From the NCBI GenBank assembly GCA_004356385.1, contig SMXL01000078.1:1-5285 (forward strand): a stretch of DNA of 5,285 nucleotides. The letters run 5' to 3'. The stretch is from Bacteroidota bacterium. Its GTDB lineage: Bacteria > Bacteroidota > Rhodothermia > Rhodothermales > UBA10348. Below, one piece after another: positions 1 to 5,285 of this stretch; within the stretch, counting starts at the first letter, position 1, and each line of letters opens with the position of its first letter. The position numbers and the translations under genes are program-made. The notes below the pieces were generated by a model. It was not told where the DNA came from. It worked only from the letters and a program-made list of their open reading frames with translations, and made no database searches.

Positions 1-240
1 GAAAAAGAAAATTCTAGCTCGCTTCAGAGTCTTCCTCATTTTAGAACGATTCTCCACTTTAAGCGAGATAAAAGTTCAGGATAAACCAAACAACTTTTCA
101 AATCGGAAATGGGTCGAAGAACCATTGCCTAGAAAGGGTTGCTCGCGGACAGAACGATTCGGGTTCTTGCAACCTGTTCGGCGTATGAGAGTATTCGAAA
201 ATTGAAATCACGAGATCCAATCACTCCCCAATACCGCCAC
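1..240. other. 5' flank with no supportable gene
   Basis: No convincing gene is seen here. One forward frame is open from base 2 to a TGA at 203-205 (67 codons) and could be the 3' tail of a gene starting outside the window, but its translation is basic and shows no motif I recognise. Another forward frame is open from base 1 to a TAA at 82-84. The first 110 bases are AT-rich and may carry the promoter of the DinB-like gene, but I find no pair of promoter boxes with good spacing. The 10-mer agaacgattc occurs at 43-52 and 151-160, which could be chance. Confidence 0.4.
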
Positions 241-810
241 ATGAACACGCCTACTAACCGCCGTACATTTCTGCGATCAGCGAGCCTGGGAACGGCCGGA
301 ATTCTGGCAGCAGCCCCCGCCACATTAGCGGCCATTCCGAAAGTAAAGTCAGAATCTGGAGAGTACTTCGTCCCTCAGTGGGAAAGATGCAAAGAGATTA
401 CTCTTGCCTACGCTAATGCAATGCCGGAGGAGACTTATCACTTCAAACCCACCGAGGAAGTGCGATCATTCGCCGATCAGATGCTTCACATTGCCGGCAG
501 TAGCGTCTTTTTCTCGTCTTCGTTCCTGGGTGGCACTGGTGCTCCGGATAGGGATTATACCCCTGATGGGAAGTCGAAAGACGAAGTCATCGAGCTCATG
601 ACTGAGGCTTTTGACTATGCTACATCGGTGCTCAGCGAGATGACCGATGAGCAGCTTCATGAAGACGCGGAAACTTTCGCAGGGACCTTTCCGAAAAACG
701 AAGTCATCCTGATGATGCGCGATCATGTAACCCATCATCGGGGCCAAACAGTCGTTTACCTGAGGCTGAAAGGTATTACGCCACCCGATCCGTCCTGGGT
801 TGGCTGGTAA
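241..810 (+). CDS. Tat-exported DinB family (DinB/YfiT-like four-helix) putative metal-dependent protein
   Basis: This 189-residue protein probably acts outside the cytoplasm. Residues 1-31 form a twin-arginine signal: RR at 7-8 in NRRTFLR, then an alanine-rich hydrophobic stretch and likely cleavage near ATLA-A (30-31). The mature part looks like a DinB four-helix bundle. H83 in the FADQMLHIAG helix, with H162 and H166 in DHVTHHRGQ, form the usual three-histidine metal site, and VYLRLKGITPP is the typical C-terminal ending. Known DinB/YfiT/BstA-like members include thiol-dependent transferases and metal hydrolases, but the substrate cannot be told from sequence. The frame extends upstream to a TTG at 139, but ATG 241 puts the Tat motif at the N-terminus, so I chose it. 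No Shine-Dalgarno is visible. The gene stands alone on this strand and converges with the apbE-type gene. Family assignment is secure; function is unknown. Confidence 0.88.
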   Translation: MNTPTNRRTFLRSASLGTAGILAAAPATLAAIPKVKSESGEYFVPQWERCKEITLAYANAMPEETYHFKPTEEVRSFADQMLHIAGSSVFFSSSFLGGTGAPDRDYTPDGKSKDEVIELMTEAFDYATSVLSEMTDEQLHEDAETFAGTFPKNEVILMMRDHVTHHRGQTVVYLRLKGITPPDPSWVGW

Positions 811-917
811 ATCTTCGTTCGTCCGTTGCTACGACAACGATACGTATTCGAGCGGCCGATACTGCAGGCCTGTTGTTCGTTACAATAGTATTTTGCCTAT
901 AGAAGTGTCGACCGATT
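811..917. other. Convergent intergenic spacer with weak stem-loops
   Basis: This 107-bp spacer lies between the 3' ends of the DinB-like and apbE-type genes, where a bidirectional terminator would be expected. Two short inverted repeats are visible: CGTTG at 824-828 with CAACG at 835-839, and CGACCG at 909-914 with CGGTCG at 922-927. The second places the apbE stop codon in its loop. Neither is followed by a T-run on either strand, so I do not call an intrinsic terminator. Confidence 0.35.
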
Positions 918-1946
918 TTACCGGTCGGTATCGACTATAACTATTCGAGAGAATCCCTCGGATATTGATGTTTCCAACGCGGTCATATCTCCGCCGAAAA
1001 TCAGGTATACATCGGGTCCTTTATTGCGCCTGACAAGGTCAAGTGTAGCATCGAGTCCCAGTACCATGAATGCAGTCGCGAATGCATCGGCGGTCATGCA
1101 ATCCTGTGCGATCACGGATACCGAGAACAAGGAATTGTGTTCAGGATATCCGGTCAAGGGGTTAATTGTGTGGACCATCTTCCGGCCATTTTTCCAATAA
1201 TAATTCCGATAATTACCAGACGTGGCCATAGAGAGATCCGACAGTTGTACGATGACTTGGAGGTCGCGAGATGCTGCAAGTGGTTTTCCGATTCCCACTC
1301 TCCAGGACCGATGGTCCGGATGGCTTCCTCGCGCCCGTACTTCTCCTCCGATTTCAACGAGATAGTCCGGGATTCCGAGGTTCGCCAAGAGCAACCCTAA
1401 CTGGTCCACAGCATAGCCTTTCGCAATCGCCCCGAAATCAAGTTCTCCCTCTGCAATTTGCTTGCGAAGATGTTGAGAATCGCCTTCCTCTATTCTAAAA
1501 GTAGCAAGGGAAGTTATTTGAAGCAGGTCAGAAACTTGGGTACTGTCCAGGTCATGGGGTTCGTCTCTTCCAAACCCCCAGGCTCTGATGAGCGGCCCAA
1601 GAGCCGGATTGAAGGCACCGTTCGTTATGGCATGAATGTATTGAGCATGCTCAAAAACCGTTTTAAAATGACGATCGATGAGGTGGGCCTCGGCGGTATC
1701 TCGACTGGTATTGATTCTCGAAAGAAGCGAGGAATCGATAAAAGGTGATAGTGACTGATTAATTTCGATGAGGAGTCGGTCTACTTCCTTAGCCAGGTTG
1801 ACATCCAGATTCTCTCCGGAGTAATATGTGAGACGATAGGTAGTACCCATCGTCCGACCCGACACCTCGTACTTCGTAAGATTTGTTGTGCTGCAGCCAA
1901 GGGTCGCTAACCCGATAAATAACCAGATTCGCAGCATTGAGCACAT
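918..1946 (-). CDS. apbE: ApbE family FAD:protein FMN transferase, probable lipoprotein
   Basis: The 342-residue product is predicted to transfer FMN from FAD onto a threonine of exported target proteins (Rnf/Nqr-type subunits or FMN-binding-domain proteins), using Mg2+, on the outer face of the inner membrane. Visible ApbE blocks, numbered from ATG 1946, are MGTTYRLTYY (33-42), FNPALGPLIRAWGFG (112-126), LDFGAIAKGYAVDQL (169-183), YLVEIGGEVRARG (195-207), the SGNYRNYY to HTINPLTGYP stretch (243-268) and the metal-site region DCMTADAFATAF (282-293). Length is normal. The N-terminus MCSMLRIWLFIGLATLGC looks like a lipoprotein signal with Cys18 as +1, although T-L-G before the Cys is an imperfect lipobox. 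The frame stays open to an ATG at 2039, but that start overlaps the upstream barrel remnant and would bury the signal, so 1946 (or ATG 1937) is preferred. No Shine-Dalgarno is visible. No flavinylation target lies in the window. Confidence 0.93.
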   Translation of the reverse strand: MCSMLRIWLFIGLATLGCSTTNLTKYEVSGRTMGTTYRLTYYSGENLDVNLAKEVDRLLIEINQSLSPFIDSSLLSRINTSRDTAEAHLIDRHFKTVFEHAQYIHAITNGAFNPALGPLIRAWGFGRDEPHDLDSTQVSDLLQITSLATFRIEEGDSQHLRKQIAEGELDFGAIAKGYAVDQLGLLLANLGIPDYLVEIGGEVRARGSHPDHRSWRVGIGKPLAASRDLQVIVQLSDLSMATSGNYRNYYWKNGRKMVHTINPLTGYPEHNSLFSVSVIAQDCMTADAFATAFMVLGLDATLDLVRRNKGPDVYLIFGGDMTALETSISEGFSRIVIVDTDR

Positions 1947-2022
1947 TTGTGAGCGATTAGACACATTCCAAGATAACAGCTTCCGAATACTTGATCTCGG
2001 TTGTGACGGCTTCGATCCGGCC

Positions 2023-2300
2023 TCAAAACTGAAATCCAAAGCCCATTGTGAATGTCTGGTCGTCTTTAGAATAGCCCGCGGTACCGGTTAAGACCATTGA
2101 GTCGAATACTCCCATCCACAAACCGCCGCCATAACCTGTGTGCCAGAGTTTGGAATCCTCGTCATCGGTCCAGACACGACCATCGCACTCCGCCAACTAT
2201 CCTGCGTCGAGTCCACACAAGACGAATCTGCGCTGAACACTTGGATCAGGCAGGATATCTAATTGCTCACGTAGCGAAATTGATTCGGCGACCAAGTGTC
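2023..2300 (-). pseudogene. Remnant C-terminus of a BamA/TamA (Omp85, surface antigen D15) family outer-membrane barrel protein
   Basis: Reading the minus strand towards the TGA at 2023-2025 gives 57 sense codons (2196 down to 2026) after an in-frame TAG at 2197-2199. They contain blocks I recognise from the C-terminal barrel of BamA/TamA-like proteins: DGRVW (2170-2184), WHTGYGGGLW (2116-2145) and a last beta-strand TFTMGFGFQF ending in Phe, the usual barrel-assembly signal. Upstream of the TAG the same frame gives SLREQL and FVLCGLDAG (2200-2226), resembling the ELR-x-x-L and G-L-F-G-x-x-D-x-G blocks that normally precede RVW. A TGA at 2299-2301 stops this frame, and an RR-x-x-FA trace near 2270-2290 sits in another frame. 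Several hundred upstream codons (rest of barrel, any POTRA domains) are missing, because the M24 stop lies at 2318-2320. I infer a deleted and decaying gene. Family call is from recalled motifs only. Confidence 0.72.
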
Positions 2301-2317
2301 AACGCTTCAAATAGTAT

Positions 2318-3796
2318 TTAATTGGTGCCCGCCGGAGGATGCTCATCCTTTGGATATTTTTGTAAGATGCCTTCTTCCATCATGAGCATCTCTATGTCAT
2401 CGATTTCCATCGGTACGAAATCGGAAGCAATTTCAGCATGGTCGGCGTGAATGATAATCAGATCCTCCAGGCGAATGTAAATGCGTTCTTCGGGTACCCT
2501 TAGGGCGGGTTCGATCGTGAACACCATTCCTTCGCGAAGTGGGCCCGAAAACGTTCCTACGTCATGCGTCGCCATTCCTACACCATGCCCCATCCGAGTA
2601 TTCGGATTCTCTGCGGACCGAGCGTAAGAGGCCACAAAATTTTCTGCGGCTGCCTGATAGATCGCTTTCGAAAAGGTCCACCCAAGAAGAATTTGATCCA
2701 TCTCCACGACGGCTTCTCGTTTAATCTGTTGGGCGGTTACTCCGGGCCGTATACGATCCAGAATGGCACGATAAAATTGTTTGTACACTCCATAGAGTTC
2801 GCGCTGATCGGGACTGAATCGACCGTTTACCGGCATCATTCTTGTGACGTCTGACATGTAGTACTTGTAGTCAGGCGCATAGTCCATAAGAAGAAAGTCG
2901 CCATCCTGCATCGTCCGCGTACCCGCGTTGTAATGGGGACGATACGCATTGCTCGAGCTGGCGATTAACGAGTAATAAGCATCTCCCTGGGCTCCATTTC
3001 GCCAGTAAATGTATTTGGCGACCGCATCCAGTTCCATTTCTTTTTGTCCTGGTTCGACAGATCGCATCGCTTCCATCAAGCCAAGGCCCGACAGTCTTGC
3101 TGCCTGACGAAGGATGGCGATTTCACGGCTGCTTTTGATGAGACGTAATTCGTCGAGGATGGGATTGAGACTTTCAACTTCAAATGATGGGAATCGGTCA
3201 TTGAGCCGTTTCACAAAACGAGCCTCCCGAGAAGGTGAGCCGTCCCACGGATCCGACGCAGCATCCGCAAGGCGACGCATACCCAGGTCTCTGCTCTCAG
3301 ACGATCCTTCGGCGGGAGCAAAGAGTGTATACAAAGTCGTCTTCCTTCCCTGGCGACCGTACTGGCTCAGAGCGGCTGCCAATTCTTCGATAGCGCCTAC
3401 AGCATCTAAGCCCGACAGTTCGATCACAAGATCGGTGTCTTCAGCAGACAGCAATTTTCCTTCACTCCTTTCTCGGCGCTCGTTTCGATGGGGGAGAAAA
3501 ATCGTCGATTGCCGGGTGCTGCCATTCATCAGGAGATATGCATGAGGAATTTCTATCCCCGTCAGATAGTAGAACTCATTGGATTGGCGAAAACGCGTAT
3601 ATCCCCTTTGAGTGGGTTCGCCTTGGAGGACGACAATGGATTCTGTACCGATGGCGTCAAAGACTTTGCCACGTCGATCCGCGAACTCGGAGGGAGGAAA
3701 ATCTTCTGTAAAAAGTGGCATTCCGTCTTGTGCCAAGACGGTTGCAGTAAAACCAAACAGAAGAAATAGGAGTGGAACGAGCGGTGTCGATTTCAT
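2318..3796 (-). CDS. Secreted M24 family metallopeptidase (Xaa-Pro aminopeptidase / aminopeptidase P-like)
   Basis: The 492-residue product is predicted to remove the N-terminal residue from peptides with proline second, using a two-metal centre, in the periplasm or outside the cell. Residues 1-22 are a Sec signal (MKSTP, then a Leu/Phe-rich core, cleavage near VLA-QD). An aminopeptidase P N-terminal domain spans roughly 30-165, including FYYLTGIEIPHAYLLM, and a pita-bread M24 domain spans about 222-455. All five metal ligands are present: D305 and D316 (MDYAPDYKYYMSDVTR, usual 11-residue spacing), H404 (GHGVGMATHDVG), E429 (FTIEPAL) and E444 (IRLEDL). H288, H411 and R442 match conserved active-site positions. 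It is somewhat longer than the cytoplasmic enzyme (about 440) because of the signal and linkers. ATG 3796 has an AGGAG six bases upstream and a promoter further up. The gene leads the minus-strand group and is divergent from the M14 gene. Preference for proline is inferred from the family. Confidence 0.94.
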   Translation of the reverse strand: MKSTPLVPLLFLLFGFTATVLAQDGMPLFTEDFPPSEFADRRGKVFDAIGTESIVVLQGEPTQRGYTRFRQSNEFYYLTGIEIPHAYLLMNGSTRQSTIFLPHRNERRERSEGKLLSAEDTDLVIELSGLDAVGAIEELAAALSQYGRQGRKTTLYTLFAPAEGSSESRDLGMRRLADAASDPWDGSPSREARFVKRLNDRFPSFEVESLNPILDELRLIKSSREIAILRQAARLSGLGLMEAMRSVEPGQKEMELDAVAKYIYWRNGAQGDAYYSLIASSSNAYRPHYNAGTRTMQDGDFLLMDYAPDYKYYMSDVTRMMPVNGRFSPDQRELYGVYKQFYRAILDRIRPGVTAQQIKREAVVEMDQILLGWTFSKAIYQAAAENFVASYARSAENPNTRMGHGVGMATHDVGTFSGPLREGMVFTIEPALRVPEERIYIRLEDLIIIHADHAEIASDFVPMEIDDIEMLMMEEGILQKYPKDEHPPAGTN

Positions 3797-3802
3797 GGTG
3801 GA

Positions 3803-3807
3803 CTCCT
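3803..3807 (-). promoter_or_regulatory. Ribosome binding site of the M24 peptidase gene
   Basis: The minus strand reads AGGAG, six bases (tccacc) before the ATG at 3796. It is the only strong Shine-Dalgarno in the window and fixes the start, in agreement with the signal peptide. Confidence 0.8.
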
Positions 3808-3818
3808 GTCAATAACAA

Positions 3819-3852
3819 CAAAATTATACAGAGAAGATCTGGTTCGGGACAA
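3819..3852 (-). promoter_or_regulatory. Putative promoter of the M24 gene
   Basis: On the minus strand TTGTCC (3852-3847) is followed after 18 bases by a perfect TATAAT (3828-3823), a sigma70-like arrangement. The overlapping TAATTTTG (3826-3819) also fits the TAnnTTTG -7 element of Bacteroidota, with a TTG 23 bases upstream, slightly longer than the usual spacing. Transcription would start roughly 10 bases below the box, leaving a short leader that contains the ribosome binding site. No start site has been measured. Confidence 0.55.
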
Positions 3853-4050
3853 GCGCTGTAATCTAGTTCAGAAAGAGTACGGATCCTCTTATTGAGAACG
3901 CTTCGGCCGTATTATCATAGAAGTCGGCACCGGTCGGAATGTGGTCGTAAATAGATCGAAATCGTCCCGAAATTATAGACCTTCTTTGGATCCTTGACTC
4001 CGCAGTCCTGATATTGCCGGCCTTATCGAAGAATCCAACAGTTGAATACA

Positions 4051-5285
4051 ATGAGAATCGTTCTGTTTTTCGTGGCTTGTACATTTTCAATCGCTGCAAC
4101 CACGAGTTATGCCCAGCAGCAAATGGATGAGGAGTATGCCGATAAGATTGCTGAATTCACGACCGACGACCGATTCGTAAATGAGTGGGTCGATCACCTG
4201 CCCGCATCGGAGGACGTGCCTTCACCTTTGCAGTATTTCGGTACTATCATCGGCGATCCTACCACCCTTCATTATTCCTCAGAAATCTACAGCTATTTGA
4301 GAGCCGTAGCCGATGCGTCACCGCGCGTGCAAGTCCGTTCAATCGGGACGACAGAAGAAAGTCGAGAAATGATCGAAGTGATTATTTCAAGTGAAGAAAA
4401 CATGCAGGACCTCGAAGAAAACCGAATGCGATTGAATCGACTGGCTGACCCCAGAACGATTACGGAAGAAGAGGCTGAAGAACTCGTTGCTGCGTCCACT
4501 CCGATTTACTACATCACCGCAGGACTTCACTCGCCCGAAACAGGAAGCCCCGAGATGGTGATGGAGCTGGCCTATCGACTGGCGGTGGAAGAAAATGAGA
4601 TGATTCAGGCAATAAGGGAGAACGTAGTATTGATTTTTATACCGGTCGCCGAGCCCGACGGCCGAGATCGGGTGGTTGACACGTACAGATACGCGGCTTC
4701 GAACGAAGACGTGGGTCCGAGGCTCACCTACTGGGGGGCATATGTCGCGCACGACAACAATCGCGACGGCTTCGGTCTCGCGCTCAAGCTAACGCGCAAC
4801 GTGCTCGGCAGCTTCTTGCACTGGAAACCCCAGGTGATGCATGATTTGCACGAATCGGGTAATTATCTCTATGTGTCAACAGGTCTCGGGCCATACAACG
4901 AGTATATCGACCCAATCACCATCGATGAGTGGCATAATCTCGCATACGAAGAAGTGTCGGAGCTTACCAAGAGAAACATGCCCGGTGTTTACACGCATGC
5001 GTTTTACAACGGCTGGGCCGCCAACTACCTCATTTGGATTGCCAACACAAGAAACAGTATCGGTCGGTTTTACGAAACCAGGGGAAACTCAAGACCCGGA
5101 ACGTATGAACTCAAATTGAACGACAACGCCACCTCGCGTAAATGGTACAGACCGAATCCCCCGTTGGAGAAAACAACTTGGTCTCTTCGAAACAACACGA
5201 ACTATATGCAGAGTGGCGTCCTCGTGGCGCTCAAATACACAGCTGACAATGCCTCCGACTTTGTCGAAAATTTTTACCTCAAGTC
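4051..5285 (+). CDS. Secreted M14 family zinc carboxypeptidase-like metallopeptidase (3' end beyond window)
   Basis: The frame is open for 411 codons from ATG 4051 to the window edge, so the gene is cut only by the window. Residues 1-21 are a Sec signal (MRIVLFFVACTF core, likely cleavage at SYA-QQ), placing the enzyme in the envelope or outside. The M14 domain covers about residues 60-345. Zinc ligands are H160 and E163 in GLHSPETGSPE and H267 in MHDLHESG. NNR (236-238) matches the substrate-carboxylate-binding Asn-Arg of carboxypeptidase A, and E342 in GRFYETRGN is the likely catalytic glutamate, 75 residues after the last His (74 in carboxypeptidase A). The REWYRP-like (RKWYRP), RNNTNYMQSGVL and ENFYLK stretches at 377-411 match a large environmental M14 subgroup, often much longer, so a further C-terminal region is expected. 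No Shine-Dalgarno is seen; TTG 4042 in frame is less likely. Exact specificity is unknown. Confidence 0.92.
   Translation, partial: MRIVLFFVACTFSIAATTSYAQQQMDEEYADKIAEFTTDDRFVNEWVDHLPASEDVPSPLQYFGTIIGDPTTLHYSSEIYSYLRAVADASPRVQVRSIGTTEESREMIEVIISSEENMQDLEENRMRLNRLADPRTITEEEAEELVAASTPIYYITAGLHSPETGSPEMVMELAYRLAVEENEMIQAIRENVVLIFIPVAEPDGRDRVVDTYRYAASNEDVGPRLTYWGAYVAHDNNRDGFGLALKLTRNVLGSFLHWKPQVMHDLHESGNYLYVSTGLGPYNEYIDPITIDEWHNLAYEEVSELTKRNMPGVYTHAFYNGWAANYLIWIANTRNSIGRFYETRGNSRPGTYELKLNDNATSRKWYRPNPPLEKTTWSLRNNTNYMQSGVLVALKYTADNASDFVENFYLK

Larger units (their letters stand above)
3797..4050. other. Divergent intergenic region between M24 and M14 peptidase genes
   Basis: This 254-bp region holds the 5' flanks of both peptidase genes. 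The M24-side promoter is at 3819-3852. For the M14 side the best -35-like box is TTGACT at 3994-3999, but no good -10 or TAnnTTTG box follows at normal distance, so its promoter is unresolved. GGATCC occurs twice (3881-3886 and 3988-3993), probably by chance. No long inverted repeat, operator or RNA gene is visible. Confidence 0.5.

Noticed and set aside
43..160. Direct repeat agaacgattc at 43-52 and 151-160
   Set aside because: Two 10-base copies without further similarity or a partner structure are plausible by chance, and a near match also occurs inside the M14 gene.
139..240. A TTG at 139 as the start of the DinB-like gene, adding 34 residues
   Set aside because: It would push the twin-arginine motif far from the N-terminus, and the extra residues show no family similarity. 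ATG 241 gives a standard Tat signal.
905..930. Stem-loop CGACCG/CGGTCG as a bidirectional intrinsic terminator
   Set aside because: The stem is only 6 bp, spans the apbE stop codon, and no T-run follows on either strand.
2097..2321. A 74-codon plus-strand frame opposite the barrel remnant
   Set aside because: The minus-strand reading contains recognisable barrel motifs while this one has only Arg/His-rich sequence, so it is a shadow of the pseudogene.
3114..3545. A 143-codon plus-strand frame
   Set aside because: It is antisense to the M24 gene, and its Arg/Ser-rich composition is typical of a shadow frame.
3881..3993. Two GGATCC palindromes as an operator pair
   Set aside because: Flanking bases barely match, and no longer dyad or repeat supports a binding site.
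3863..4099. A 78-codon minus-strand frame in the divergent intergenic region
   Set aside because: It overlaps the start and signal peptide of the M14 gene, covers the likely regulatory region, and has no recognisable motif or ribosome binding site.
4387..4752. A 121-codon minus-strand frame
   Set aside because: It is antisense to the conserved zinc-site region of the M14 gene, and its translation is Ser/His/Val-rich with no domain.

Overview
The window holds four chromosomal genes and one broken gene. Every product appears to be exported: a Tat-type DinB-like protein, a probable ApbE lipoprotein, two Sec-type metallopeptidases, and the remnant of an outer-membrane beta-barrel. The barrel signature and lipoprotein signal point to a Gram-negative, didermic, probably environmental bacterium. 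The M14 subtype, the Tat-DinB protein and the near absence of Shine-Dalgarno sequences (only the M24 gene has a good one) fit Bacteroidota and relatives (Rhodothermota, Balneolota) or Gemmatimonadota. This placement is inferred from protein character and has not been tested phylogenetically.

Layout. Positions 1-240 hold no gene I can support. A DinB-like gene with a twin-arginine signal lies at 241-810 (+). A convergent gap of about 107 bp separates it from an apbE-type FAD:protein FMN transferase gene (918-1946, -). Upstream of apbE on the same strand, at 2023 to about 2300, is the decayed 3' end of a BamA/TamA (Omp85, 'surface antigen') barrel gene. It keeps the DGRVW, WHTGYGGGLW and terminal GFGFQF blocks but has an internal stop and an apparent frameshift. 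Next comes a complete secreted M24 Xaa-Pro aminopeptidase-like gene (2318-3796, -) with a clear ribosome binding site and promoter. A 254-bp divergent intergenic region follows, then a secreted M14 zinc carboxypeptidase-like gene (4051 to the window end, +) whose 3' end is cut off. That M14 frame is open for 411 codons and is easy to miss because its stop lies outside the window.

How the parts may work together. M24, the barrel remnant and apbE are co-oriented and could be one transcription unit from the M24 promoter, with the middle gene lost to deletion and decay. The divergent M24 and M14 genes suggest extracytoplasmic peptide scavenging: M24 would release N-terminal residues before proline, and M14 would act as a carboxypeptidase or related peptidase. 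ApbE would flavinylate an exported partner, but no target is visible here. I found no tRNA, rRNA, CRISPR array, insertion sequence or phage gene, and no convincing new biological system. The barrel pseudogene is the most informative unexpected signal.
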